Source: Bacteroidales bacterium
GTDB lineage: Bacteria; Bacteroidota; Bacteroidia; Bacteroidales; F082
Assembly: GCA_024709145.1 (NCBI GenBank)
Contig: JANJXG010000018.1
Coordinates: 1 to 49,674 of the forward strand
Direction: 5' to 3'
Length of the DNA: 49,674 nucleotides
Made by a program: the position numbers and the translations under genes. Each line of letters starts with the position of its first letter. Position 1 is the stretch's first letter. Positions 1 to 7,998 of the stretch are shown here, one piece after another. The notes beneath the pieces are model-generated. The model was not told the origin of the DNA. It did not search any database and saw only the letters and a program-made list of their open reading frames with translations.

Positions 1-491
1 TCACCCTCGCGCCGGTCGGCGATTACGCAGCCAAATAACACTCCAATAAAAAACAAGAGAGAACTAATCATAACAGCTTTGCTGGAGGCTTTCGACTCAC
101 TCTGTTTGAGACCTGGTCTGACAAATCTCCATATTTCATTCAAAACAAAAGGAAAGGCCAGCACTACCCCGGTGATGAAAGAAATATACATATGCATCAT
201 AAACTGGCCTGACATATTGATGTTAATGATCTGTATGTCAAGGTTATCCATGCACAATCCATCAATCGAAAACGATTTACCGACATAACAAAAAAATCTG
301 TTGGTCAGAAAATCTGCACGGCTGGGGCCCAAAATGATCTCGTCAAATACGATGCGGCGGTTAAGAAAAGCAACCACAGCTAAAACTACTATAGCTGCCG
401 TGCTGCGAACAATGTGCATGCGCAATTCTTCGAGATGTTCCCAGAAAGACATCTCTTTTTCATTGCTATCTTCTACTTTGTTTCTGGCCAT
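1..491 (-). CDS. tatC: TatC, Sec-independent protein translocase (partial, C-terminus off the left edge)
   Basis: TatC is the multi-spanning inner-membrane core of the twin-arginine translocase; it reads the twin-arginine signal and exports folded, often cofactor-containing proteins. Reading the minus strand from the ATG at 491 gives about 163 residues: a short charged N-terminus, then the family hallmark MSFWEHLEELR at residues 14-24, a first membrane helix, a periplasmic loop with two cysteines (as in other Bacteroidetes TatC), then FPFVLNEIWRFVRPGL, which matches the conserved cytoplasmic loop, and the start of a further helix ending in GVLFG. The frame stays open to base 1. The last few codons are GC-rich and do not continue in the expected TatC pattern, so the extreme edge may be unreliable. 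The positive-strand ORFs over this stretch are antisense shadows. Confidence 0.9.
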   Translation of the reverse strand, partial: MARNKVEDSNEKEMSFWEHLEELRMHIVRSTAAIVVLAVVAFLNRRIVFDEIILGPSRADFLTNRFFCYVGKSFSIDGLCMDNLDIQIININMSGQFMMHMYISFITGVVLAFPFVLNEIWRFVRPGLKQSESKASSKAVMISSLLFFIGVLFGCVIADRREG

Positions 492-640
492 GCTGCAAGG
501 TTTTTTGGCGAAATTACAAATAACCCGTGATTTGAACAGCACTTTCCTCTTTTCAATCCGGCATGATTTTGATTTTCCGGTGAACACAAGTCTATTACGC
601 CCCGTCTTATCAGGAATGATTCTTAATAGTGCCTTTTTCG

Positions 641-648
641 TATATTTG
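641..648 (+). promoter_or_regulatory. Bacteroidetes -7 promoter box (TATATTTG)
   Basis: The octamer fits the Bacteroidetes consensus TAnnTTTG exactly. It lies 13 bases before the ATG at 662, so transcription would start only a few bases ahead of that codon. This argues against the in-frame ATG at 629, which is upstream of the predicted transcript. No clear -33 TTTG box is seen. Confidence 0.5.
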
Positions 649-661
649 CCAAAAGCATTTT

Positions 662-1846
662 ATGAATTCATTTTATGAGTACATTGTTATAGGTGCAGGT
701 ATTGCCGGTATCAAAGCAGCTGAAGGTATCAGAATGGTCGATGCTGATGGCGAAATTGTCATTATTAACGGAGAAGACCGTATGCCATACAAGCGAACAC
801 AACTTAGCAAACATCTCGTTAAAGGCTTTGAAAAGGAAGCATTCATGCTTCACCCGCAGGAATGGTATGAAAAAAACAACATCAGAATCATTCACACAAA
901 AGTGAAGTCTGTGTCATTGATTCACAAAAGTTTGACTCTTTTTGCAGCCGGACAACTGCAATGGGGCAAATTGATTCTCGCAACCGGAAGCAGCCCGATT
1001 CCTTTGATGGTAAAAGGAAATGGAAAAAATGAAATTCTTTATTTCAGGAACGCTGCTGATGCTGACGCACTTCTTGACCGAACCTCCGGGCTGCAAAAAG
1101 TGATCGTAGCAGGAGGTGGTGTGCTCGGAGTTGAGCTTGCTGCAGCAATGAATCAGTTAGGCAAAACAGTAAGCCTTGTTCACAATGATCCTTTTTTGAT
1201 GAACCGGCACTTTGATGAATTTCAGTCAGATCACCTTTATCATTTGATGAGTTCGAATGGAATTCAACTCCTCATGCATGAAAGGGTGAAATCTGTTTCA
1301 AAAACAGGCAGTGGAAAGTTACTTGTGGAAATCGGTGAGATGATTCAACTCCTTACCGACCAGTTAATTGCTGCCCGGGGTGTTTACCCTGCCATCGAAC
1401 TGGCCAGGCAGGCTGGTTTGGATACCCAGACTGGTATCCTTGTAAACCAAATGCTGCAAACATCCCATCCCGATGTGTATGCTGCAGGTGATGTGGCTCA
1501 ACATGCCGACAAGTTTGTGAGCGGTTTATGGCACGACGCAGAAAACCAGGGATTAATTGCGGGACAAAATGCTGCCGGCAGGCAAATCAAGCGTTCAGCA
1601 AGGGCCTACCGACTGAAACTGGAGGTATTCGGACAATTTTATTTCAGTTTTAACAAGCCGGCCGTTCTTCCTTCCAAAGATGAGATCATACGGGAAACCA
1701 ATCGAATGTACCATCGTTTTTTCTTCTGCAACGATAAACTCGTGGGAGCTTTGATGCTCAACGATCGTGAGCGAGCTAAAATGCTTGAGAAAGCTGTCGT
1801 TGAGGCATGGGAAAAAGAAAAAGTAATGCAAAGCTTTGCAGGATGA
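662..1846 (+). CDS. FAD-dependent NAD(P)H oxidoreductase (pyridine nucleotide-disulfide oxidoreductase superfamily)
   Basis: A 394-residue flavoprotein of the rubredoxin/ferredoxin reductase or NADH-dependent nitrite reductase small-domain type. It has the FAD-binding Rossmann motif GAGIAG at residues 11-16, ATGSS near 107, the second Rossmann motif GGGVLGVELA near 150 for NAD(P)H, and the C-terminal FAD motif AAGDVA near 273. No redox-active CxxC pair is seen, so it is unlikely to be a disulfide reductase; the expected job is to pass electrons from NAD(P)H to a small redox carrier, but the partner is not in the neighbourhood. I start it at 662 (MNSFYEYIVIGAG) because the promoter box at 641-648 lies between this ATG and the upstream one at 629. 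It is a single gene, divergent from tatC. Confidence 0.85.
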   Translation: MNSFYEYIVIGAGIAGIKAAEGIRMVDADGEIVIINGEDRMPYKRTQLSKHLVKGFEKEAFMLHPQEWYEKNNIRIIHTKVKSVSLIHKSLTLFAAGQLQWGKLILATGSSPIPLMVKGNGKNEILYFRNAADADALLDRTSGLQKVIVAGGGVLGVELAAAMNQLGKTVSLVHNDPFLMNRHFDEFQSDHLYHLMSSNGIQLLMHERVKSVSKTGSGKLLVEIGEMIQLLTDQLIAARGVYPAIELARQAGLDTQTGILVNQMLQTSHPDVYAAGDVAQHADKFVSGLWHDAENQGLIAGQNAAGRQIKRSARAYRLKLEVFGQFYFSFNKPAVLPSKDEIIRETNRMYHRFFFCNDKLVGALMLNDRERAKMLEKAVVEAWEKEKVMQSFAG

Positions 1847-1883
1847 TTCGCTTCAACCAATTTTTGAGGATTCTAAAACCGGC

Positions 1884-1909
1884 ATGACAGATTTCTGTAT
1901 ATTTGTCAT
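1884..1909. promoter_or_regulatory. Imperfect dyad overlapping the -7 box of mrp-nifU
   Basis: Two 9-base arms, ATGACAGAT (1884-1892) and ATTTGTCAT (1901-1909), are inverted repeats matching at 8 of 9 positions with an 8-base spacer. The right arm covers most of an exact -7 box TATATTTG at 1898-1905. A protein bound here would block RNA polymerase, so this is a candidate operator for the mrp-nifU genes. The regulator is unknown. Confidence 0.4.
1898..1905 (+). promoter_or_regulatory. Bacteroidetes -7 promoter box for mrp-nifU
   Basis: TATATTTG matches TAnnTTTG exactly and lies 47 bases before the mrp ATG at 1953. A good -33 box at the usual 19-21 base spacing is not evident. Confidence 0.5.
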
Positions 1910-1952
1910 CTGTAAAGAGCTTTATTTATAATTAGTCTAAATAATAATTTTA

Positions 1953-2996
1953 ATGTTGATTGAAAAATCCAAAGTAATCGAGGTATTGAAAGGGGTGATT
2001 TACTTTGCCAAAGGAGACAATATCATCGATTTGGGAATGTTGGATGAACTTGAAATATCTGGACGCCAGATTAAGTTCAGATTAGTGTTTCCACGACTCG
2101 GGGAACCGGCAGTGAATATTGTCAGCAACGCAGCAGAAAAGGCATTGAAAGAGGTTTTTGGTCCGGAGACGCAGGTTGAAATTACGCCCATTACCGAGAA
2201 GGAAAAGGGCAGGGGACCGCTGGCTGGTGTAAAACACATCATCGCCGTGGCATCTGGTAAAGGCGGTGTGGGAAAATCAACCGTTGCAGCAAACCTTGCG
2301 GTAGCTTTATCAAGATCCGGAGCCAAAGTTGGTCTTGTTGATGCCGATATTTACGGGCCTTCGGTGCCAATCATGTTTGGTATTGTAGATGAAGGCCCCG
2401 GAATGGTTGAGAAAGAAGGTAAGCAGATGATCGTACCGATTGAAAAATTCGGTATCCGGCTGTTGTCGATCGGATTTTTTGTTGATACCGATAAGCCGCT
2501 GATCTGGAGAGGACCAATGGCAACAAGTGCGTTGAATCAATTGCTTAAAGATGCTGATTGGGGCGTGCTTGATTATCTGATTATTGATCTGCCTCCGGGC
2601 ACTGGCGACATTCAGTTGACGCTGGCACAATCCTACTCAATCACAGGCGCTGTGGTTGTTACTACCCCTCAAAAAGTTGCTTTCGCAGATGTGAGGCGTG
2701 CTGCAACCATGTTCAGGCAGGATAAGCTGACGATTCCTTTGCTCGGTCTCATCGAAAATATGGCTTATTTTACCCCTTCGGACATGCCGGGAAAGAAATA
2801 TTTCATCTTTGGAAAGGGCCATGGCGAGGGTTTTGCCAATGCACTTGGTATACCATTGATTGGACAAATCCCGATTGTTGAGCAGATTTCCGAATCAGGA
2901 GATAGCGGAAGTCCGATTGCACTTGATGAAGATTCTCCGGTTGCAAAAGCTTTTCTTGAAGTTGCACTTCGTGTTAAATCATTGATTCATAACTAG
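1953..2996 (+). CDS. mrp: Mrp/ApbC-type P-loop ATPase, Fe-S cluster carrier
   Basis: A 347-residue Mrp/NBP35-family protein. The first ~95 residues form a MIP18 (DUF59)-like domain; then comes a deviant Walker A motif GKGGVGKST near residue 103, the KGGVGKS signature of the ParA/MinD-like ATPases, followed by VDADIYGPSVP, RGPM and LIIDLPPGTGD, all typical of Mrp. The family loads or transfers [4Fe-4S] clusters in the cytoplasm. The C-terminal CxxC found in many Mrp proteins (after the sequence ENM) is not present; here it reads AYFTPSDMPG. The next gene is a NifU-type scaffold 30 bases downstream, which fits a joint Fe-S assembly role. Start chosen at 1953, the first ATG after the promoter box. 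Confidence 0.92.
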   Translation: MLIEKSKVIEVLKGVIYFAKGDNIIDLGMLDELEISGRQIKFRLVFPRLGEPAVNIVSNAAEKALKEVFGPETQVEITPITEKEKGRGPLAGVKHIIAVASGKGGVGKSTVAANLAVALSRSGAKVGLVDADIYGPSVPIMFGIVDEGPGMVEKEGKQMIVPIEKFGIRLLSIGFFVDTDKPLIWRGPMATSALNQLLKDADWGVLDYLIIDLPPGTGDIQLTLAQSYSITGAVVVTTPQKVAFADVRRAATMFRQDKLTIPLLGLIENMAYFTPSDMPGKKYFIFGKGHGEGFANALGIPLIGQIPIVEQISESGDSGSPIALDEDSPVAKAFLEVALRVKSLIHN

Positions 2997-3026
2997 TGTT
3001 TGTTTTATATTCATACCTTTATTTAT

Positions 3027-3275
3027 ATGTCAGAACAAAAGGAAGTTTTAGAAAGAAAGGTTCAGAACCTGATTGATCAGGTGAGGCCATACCTTCAACA
3101 AGATGGAGGAGATATCAATTTCGTTAACATCACCGATGATATGGTCGTTAATGTTGAATTGACTGGTGCATGCGGAAGTTGTCCCTATTCAACCATGACC
3201 TTAAAAAACGGTGTTGAAAACACCATCCGCAAGGCAATTCCTGAGATTAAAAGCGTGGAAGCCATCAATCTTTAG
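3027..3275 (+). CDS. NifU-like Fe-S scaffold protein
   Basis: An 82-residue protein made only of the NifU C-terminal domain, with the cluster-binding CxxC as CGSCPYS near residues 50-56 and the typical N-terminal YLQQDGGD sequence. Such proteins (NfuA/NifU-C type) hold a labile Fe-S cluster and hand it to target enzymes. It lies 30 bases behind mrp and ends before a strong terminator, so mrp-nifU should be one transcript. An ATG at 3000 in the same frame would add nine residues (MFYIHTFIY), which do not look like the family; the ATG at 3027 gives the expected start MSEQKE. Confidence 0.9.
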   Translation: MSEQKEVLERKVQNLIDQVRPYLQQDGGDINFVNITDDMVVNVELTGACGSCPYSTMTLKNGVENTIRKAIPEIKSVEAINL

Positions 3276-3297
3276 CGTTTTTGCAAATTTTTAAAAC

Positions 3298-3331
3298 GCC
3301 CGGAAACAACAAGTATCCGGGCATTTTTTTT
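3298..3331 (+). terminator. Intrinsic terminator after mrp-nifU
   Basis: Seven-base perfect stem GCCCGGA (3298-3304) / TCCGGGC (3316-3322), 11-base loop, then a run of T to 3331. It sits between the convergent nifU-type gene and nadE, and on the minus strand it could also serve nadE. Confidence 0.85.
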
Positions 3332-3345
3332 ACCAACAGATGATC

Positions 3346-4983
3346 TTAGAGCAAATATTTTCCCACGATAGGCATTCGCCGTCCCATACCGAATGCTTTG
3401 GGTGAAATTCGCAAAATGGGTGGCGTTTGTTTGCGTTTGTATTCATTTAAATTGACAAGTCGAAGCACCTTTTTAACAACATCTTTGTCGTAACCTGCAC
3501 TGATCAATTCTTCTGGGCCTTTCCTGAATTCAATATACTGAGTCAGAATTTCATCGAGCACATCGTAGTCGGGCAGGCTATCGCTGTCTTTTTGATTTGG
3601 TCTGAGTTCGGCCGAAGGTGGTTTTAGGATTGTATTGACAGGGATGATGATTTTTTCCCGGTTGATGTAATGTGCAAGTTCGTAAACTCCGGTTTTATAA
3701 ACATCTCCCAGTACCGAAAGTCCGCCGTTCATATCTCCGTAGAGCGTGCCATAGCCCACTGCTGACTCACTTTTATTACTCGTATTCAATAAGATATAAC
3801 CAAACTTATTGGAGATGGCCATCAAAAGCACACCTCTGATGCGGGCCTGGATGTTTTCTTCGGTAACATCGAACGGTTTCCCCTTCAAACCAGGCTTCAA
3901 TTGCGACATGAAGGCTTCAAAGAGTGGTTCAATGGCAATGGTTTCAGCGGTTGACCCCAGGTTATTTACCAGACTAACAGCATCTGTTATGGAGTGATCC
4001 GAAGAAAACTGTGAAGGTAAAAGCAAGCTGTGAACGTTTTCAGGGCCAAGTGCTTTGGTGGCAAGGGCAAGTGTAACAGCCGAATCAATTCCTCCTGAAA
4101 GACCAAGAATGGCTTTGCTAAATCCCATTTTTCTAAAATAATCGCCAATACCCATTACCAGCGCATCGTGGATTAAAGCAATTTTATCCGGTATTTCCTG
4201 AATATCCTTATCCGGGCCATTTTTCAGTAAATCGTCAGTTTCAACCATAACAGCCTCTTCCTTGAAAAAGGAAAGAGACTGCTTCACATTTCCATTGGCA
4301 TGAAAAATAAGCGAGCCTCCATCGAAAAGCAATTCGGTTTGAGCTCCGGTCTGGTTTACGTAAATCAATGGAATTTTATATTTCAAAACATTGGCCCTCA
4401 ATACCTTGAGTCTGGTTTGCGCCTGGTTGTAGTTAAAGGGAGATGCCGCTATGTTGATCATCAAGTCAGGATGCTGAACAATCAATTCCTCCATCGGGTT
4501 GATGGTATACAGGCGGTTGTTGCCCACATCCCAAATATCTTCACAAATTGTGAGTGCTATTTTATGACCCTTGAAATGAAGGAGGTTAAAACTTTTTGAA
4601 GGTTCAAAATAGCGGTATTCATCAAAGACGTCGTAATTCGGAAGTAAAGATTTTCTAAAATATTGAATTTGATTCTGATAGCAAAAAGCTGCAGCATTGA
4701 ACAGGGGTTTACCCTTTGGTTGGTTGTTGCGTATCGGAGTGCCTACGATGCAGGCGATATTTTGACAATTGGAGGCGATTTGCCTCAGTGCATCTTCGCA
4801 ACGATCCAGAAAATCGTCAAATTCCAAAAAATCCTGAGCTGGATAACCTCCGATGGCTAATTCGGCAAAGACAACTAAATCAGCACCTTCTTGTGCTGAG
4901 CGATGGATCGTATCGATGATTTTTGAGGTGTTGGACTCAAAATTCCCGATGTGATAATTGAGTTGTGCGAGAACAATTTTCAC
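3346..4983 (-). CDS. nadE: Glutamine-dependent NAD+ synthetase
   Basis: NadE makes NAD+ from nicotinic acid adenine dinucleotide with ATP, using ammonia split from glutamine by a fused nitrilase-like domain. The N-terminal half shows the nitrilase triad: Glu41 in FAELAIGGYP, a lysine in RKSLLPNYDVFDE, and the cysteine in LTICEDIWD. The C-terminal half has the ATP-pyrophosphatase motif GLSGGIDSAV, and the downstream SNKSE and GDMNGG motifs. I choose the GTG at 4983 (MKIVLAQLNYHIGNFE, the standard family start), giving 545 residues and an 11-base gap from the upstream barrel gene. The ATG at 5034 would add 17 unlikely residues and overlap that gene. It is probably transcribed together with the preceding gene at 4994-5695. 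Confidence 0.93.
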   Translation of the reverse strand: MKIVLAQLNYHIGNFESNTSKIIDTIHRSAQEGADLVVFAELAIGGYPAQDFLEFDDFLDRCEDALRQIASNCQNIACIVGTPIRNNQPKGKPLFNAAAFCYQNQIQYFRKSLLPNYDVFDEYRYFEPSKSFNLLHFKGHKIALTICEDIWDVGNNRLYTINPMEELIVQHPDLMINIAASPFNYNQAQTRLKVLRANVLKYKIPLIYVNQTGAQTELLFDGGSLIFHANGNVKQSLSFFKEEAVMVETDDLLKNGPDKDIQEIPDKIALIHDALVMGIGDYFRKMGFSKAILGLSGGIDSAVTLALATKALGPENVHSLLLPSQFSSDHSITDAVSLVNNLGSTAETIAIEPLFEAFMSQLKPGLKGKPFDVTEENIQARIRGVLLMAISNKFGYILLNTSNKSESAVGYGTLYGDMNGGLSVLGDVYKTGVYELAHYINREKIIIPVNTILKPPSAELRPNQKDSDSLPDYDVLDEILTQYIEFRKGPEELISAGYDKDVVKKVLRLVNLNEYKRKQTPPILRISPKAFGMGRRMPIVGKYLL

Positions 4984-4993
4984 GGTAGACAGT

Positions 4994-5695
4994 TTAGAAT
5001 AACAGACCGAGCTGAAACTCAATGAAATTAGCAATCCCTTTTTGTTCGATGGCTGGATTGACTGAATTCTGATCTTTAAGGATATCGAAAAGATTGTTGT
5101 CGAAGCGCAGGCCGGCGGTTAATTTGGTGGAGCCGCCCAAATGATAGTAAACACCTGCACCAAGAATGAGCGATTCGCGTGTAAACCGAACCTGCTTTGA
5201 AACGTCTGTTTTTTTTGTTTCTTTCAATACGACTCCATCTTTTGTAAAACGATCGTCAGCTTTGGCACTTGTATTCAATGCCAGCGCAAGACCGGCCTCC
5301 CCATAAATGGTAAAACCTTCCATCTCGTTGGTTTTCATGCGAAGCACTGCGGGTATTTGAATGTATTTCAAATGAAGCGTCCGGTTCTGAATACCGGTAA
5401 CGAGTGCAGAAGACTCATCCGATGGGTTGGTCTTATGAGGATAAAGATAGGCGCCGTTTAAATAAATGACGTTGAATCCGGTATGTGCCGAATAATTTTC
5501 CATTAAATGGATATCTGCCACAAAACCCCAGTTGAATCCTGCTTTGAGTCCATCCCGATCGTAACCATCAGAATCAGGTTTAATCCATCCGGTGGATGGC
5601 CCAAGCTTGAAACCAAACTGAAATGCTTTTTCCTGAGCCCAAAGAAATGTTGAAAAGAATGTTACAAAAACAAGAATAAGTAGGTATTTTTTCAT
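4994..5695 (-). CDS. Outer-membrane beta-barrel protein, porin/PorT-like family
   Basis: A 233-residue secreted protein. The N-terminus is a classical Sec signal (MKKYLLILVFVTFFSTFLWAQ, one residue past cleavage), followed by GFKLGPSTGW and alternating hydrophobic/polar strands, and the chain ends in FIEFQLGLLF, a terminal aromatic as expected for insertion by the BAM complex. This is the small outer-membrane barrel type common in Bacteroidetes (OMP_b-brl families); no substrate can be assigned. Stop is 11 bases ahead of the nadE GTG, so the two probably share a transcript, though no functional link is evident. Confidence 0.75.
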   Translation of the reverse strand: MKKYLLILVFVTFFSTFLWAQEKAFQFGFKLGPSTGWIKPDSDGYDRDGLKAGFNWGFVADIHLMENYSAHTGFNVIYLNGAYLYPHKTNPSDESSALVTGIQNRTLHLKYIQIPAVLRMKTNEMEGFTIYGEAGLALALNTSAKADDRFTKDGVVLKETKKTDVSKQVRFTRESLILGAGVYYHLGGSTKLTAGLRFDNNLFDILKDQNSVNPAIEQKGIANFIEFQLGLLF

Positions 5696-5716
5696 GGCTT
5701 ATGATGTCATTAACGG

Positions 5717-5724
5717 GCAAAATT
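5717..5724 (-). promoter_or_regulatory. -7 promoter box for the barrel protein-nadE operon
   Basis: On the minus strand the sequence reads TAATTTTG, an exact TAnnTTTG match, 21 bases before the ATG at 5695. No clear -33 box was found. Confidence 0.5.
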
Positions 5725-5794
5725 ACGTAAAACAGTTGATCAGTCACCTTTGTTTAAATGAAATAGGCTTCTTTGCTGAAAAATCAGCGGATGA

Positions 5795-5825
5795 TTTGAG
5801 GACTGAAGGCGGTTTCTTACATTTG
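5795..5825 (+). promoter_or_regulatory. Full Bacteroidetes promoter (-33 TTTG, -7 TACATTTG)
   Basis: TTTG at 5795-5798 and TACATTTG at 5818-5825 are separated by 19 bases, an exact fit to the sigma-ABfr consensus. The ATG of the permease gene follows at 5846. A small hairpin (GCTGA/TCAGC, 5775-5788) lies just upstream. Confidence 0.7.
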
Positions 5826-5845
5826 CACAAAAGACTAGCAAGTCA

Positions 5846-7066
5846 ATGAATCAAAGCGAAGGCAACAAAAGTATAGCAAACGGCTCACCCGGACGGATTG
5901 CATGGCGAAAGCTGAGGAAAGACCGGTTTGGGATGGTTGCCCTCACCATTATTCTGCTTACGGTTGCCATTGCCATACTTGGGTATCTGATCAGCCCCGA
6001 TCAAACACCATATGCCAACAGGCAGCTGCTAGAAATCGGTACTGCCAAGCCTGGGTTTAGTGTAAAACAATTGAAAATCGCTACCGCTGTCCGAATCCCG
6101 AAGCCATCCTTATTCAAATTAATGTTGTTCGGAGCTCAGGACAGTTATCATTACATCCCATTCAGCGAACTGCACTTTCAGGCTGACAGTGTTGTGATTC
6201 AACTATTTAATCCGGATCCTGAGGAAGAGATACAGTTCAGTGCTTATTTGCTCACCGACCTGCTGTTTCCCGGCTTTAGGGGGAACATTAGCCTAAACGG
6301 CGATTCAATCTGCCTTTCTGAGCCTGAAACAGGAAATCAATGTTTTTCACTGGCTGCTCTTCGAAATCTAGTAGCAGAAAACCATGTAGTTATCCGGCAA
6401 TACAAGTTAGGAACAGATCAGTATGGTCGTGATCTTCTCAGCCGGCTGATCATCGGAACCAGGGTTAGCTTGTCGGTAGGCTTTATTGCCGTGCTGATTT
6501 CTATCCTCATTGGTCTTACAGTTGGAAGTCTTGGTGGTTATTTCAGGGGAAAGATTGATCAGGTGGTTGTTTGGTTAATCAATGTTGTTTGGTCAATTCC
6601 AACCTTGTTACTTGTGATAGCAATTACATTCGCACTTGGGAAGGGGTTTTGGCAGGTTTTTATAGCTGTCGGCATGACAATGTGGGTTGAAGTAGCCCGT
6701 GTGGTAAGAGGTCAGATGCTCAGCCTCAGGGAGAAGGAATTTTCGGAAGCTGCCAAAGCCCTGGGATTTGATCATTTCAGGATTATTGTAAGGCATCTGC
6801 TGCCTAATGTGATGAGTCCAGTCATCATCGTTTCAGCAGCCAATTTTGCCTCGGCTATATTGATTGAAGCCGGGCTCAGTTTCCTTGGGCTTGGTGTGCA
6901 ACCGCCTGTGCCATCATGGGGCAGTATGATTAAAGAGAACTATGCCTTTATCATCCTCGATGCAGCCTATCTGGCTTTATTACCTGGCTTGGCAATTATG
7001 CTTATCGTTTTGGCTTTTATGCTGTTAGGAAACTCACTCAGGGATGCATTGGACGTGAAGTCATAG
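5846..7066 (+). CDS. ABC transporter permease, OppC/DppC type
   Basis: A 406-residue inner-membrane permease of the peptide/nickel importer family. Features in order: a cytoplasmic N-terminus, TM1 at about 31-50, a long periplasmic insertion at about 55-185 that is not hydrophobic, then LGTDQYGRDLLSRLIIGTRVSL, which is the conserved start of the transport domain, five more membrane segments, and the EAA loop EAAKALGFDHFRIIVRHLLPN that docks on the ATPase. The end GNSLRDALDVKS is typical of DppC/OppC. It stands alone: no binding protein, second permease or ATPase is adjacent, so it must pair with proteins encoded elsewhere. The large insertion between TM1 and TM2 is seen in some Bacteroidetes OppC proteins; its role is unknown. 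Confidence 0.9.
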   Translation: MNQSEGNKSIANGSPGRIAWRKLRKDRFGMVALTIILLTVAIAILGYLISPDQTPYANRQLLEIGTAKPGFSVKQLKIATAVRIPKPSLFKLMLFGAQDSYHYIPFSELHFQADSVVIQLFNPDPEEEIQFSAYLLTDLLFPGFRGNISLNGDSICLSEPETGNQCFSLAALRNLVAENHVVIRQYKLGTDQYGRDLLSRLIIGTRVSLSVGFIAVLISILIGLTVGSLGGYFRGKIDQVVVWLINVVWSIPTLLLVIAITFALGKGFWQVFIAVGMTMWVEVARVVRGQMLSLREKEFSEAAKALGFDHFRIIVRHLLPNVMSPVIIVSAANFASAILIEAGLSFLGLGVQPPVPSWGSMIKENYAFIILDAAYLALLPGLAIMLIVLAFMLLGNSLRDALDVKS

Positions 7067-7068
7067 GA

Positions 7069-7884
7069 TCAGACAGAAATCCGGAAGTCGCGAAGGGCTT
7101 CATTGAGTGAGGTCTTGGTGTCAGTCGATTCCTTGCGTTTGCCAATAATAAGGGCGCAAGCTACCTGATACTCCCCAGCCGGGAATTTTTTGGCAACCGA
7201 GCCTGGAATTACAACAGACCTTTCCGGTATATATCCTTGATATTCAATAGGTTTTGAACTGCTCACATCAATGATTTTGGTGGATTGTGTCAATACAACC
7301 CCTGCACCAAGAACAGCTTCTTTTTCTATCCTTACCCCTTCTACCACAATACACCTCGAACCAATGAAGCAATCATCCTCAATGATTACAGGTGCTGCCT
7401 GCACAGGCTCAAGCACTCCACCAATTCCAACACCACCGCTCAGATGCACATTTGAACCAATTTGTGCACACGAACCAACAGTAGCCCAGGTATCTATCAT
7501 GGTTCCTGGTCCAATCCAGGCGCCGATGTTGACATATGACGGCATCAAAATCACACCTTTGGATATAAAACTGCCATAGCGTGCAATGGCGTGCGGTACA
7601 ACCCTGACGCCCAGTTCGGCATAGTGACGCTTAAGTGGAATCTTATCGTGAAATTCCAGTGGCCCAGCTTCGAAGGTTTCCATCTTCCGGGTTGGAAAAT
7701 AAAGGATTACGGCTTTTTTTGCCCAATCATTCACTACCCACCCATGATTAGTTTTATCGGCAATCCTGAGCTTGCCCTCATCAAGAAGCCCAACCACCTG
7801 CTCTACTGCCGACTGATTGGCTGCATCCTGTAAAAGTGACCTGTCATTCCATATTTTTTCTATGGCAATTTTAAGTTGTTCCAT
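7069..7884 (-). CDS. dapD: 2,3,4,5-tetrahydropyridine-2,6-dicarboxylate N-succinyltransferase
   Basis: DapD transfers succinyl from succinyl-CoA to tetrahydrodipicolinate in the succinylase route to meso-diaminopimelate and lysine. The 271-residue length is the usual one for the family. The C-terminal two thirds is a left-handed beta-helix of hexapeptide repeats (for example IGAWIGPGTMIDTWATVG and IGSNVHLSGGVGIGG, then EDDCFIGSRCIVVEGV). I start at the ATG at 7884 (MEQLKIAIEKIWNDR); an in-frame ATG at 7983 would add 33 residues that do not fit and would run into the ruvX promoter region. The stop lies only two bases from the end of the convergent permease gene, with no terminator between them. 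Confidence 0.93.
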   Translation of the reverse strand: MEQLKIAIEKIWNDRSLLQDAANQSAVEQVVGLLDEGKLRIADKTNHGWVVNDWAKKAVILYFPTRKMETFEAGPLEFHDKIPLKRHYAELGVRVVPHAIARYGSFISKGVILMPSYVNIGAWIGPGTMIDTWATVGSCAQIGSNVHLSGGVGIGGVLEPVQAAPVIIEDDCFIGSRCIVVEGVRIEKEAVLGAGVVLTQSTKIIDVSSSKPIEYQGYIPERSVVIPGSVAKKFPAGEYQVACALIIGKRKESTDTKTSLNEALRDFRISV

Positions 7885-7968
7885 GTTAAATTCATGTGTT
7901 TTGAATGGCGAAAATACAAAACCGGCAGCAGATAAGGCGGCCGGGAAACCTAATTCAAGAATAAATCG

Positions 7969-7976
7969 TACTTTTG
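7969..7976 (+). promoter_or_regulatory. -7 promoter box for the ruvX-def operon
   Basis: TACTTTTG matches TAnnTTTG and lies 22 bases before the ruvX ATG at 7999. No good -33 box is visible. Confidence 0.5.
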
Positions 7977-7998
7977 CAGCCACAATGCGAACTTGATT

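Noticed and set aside
79-678. Two plus-strand ORFs over the left edge
   Set aside because: They are antisense to tatC, whose minus-strand reading matches a conserved family.
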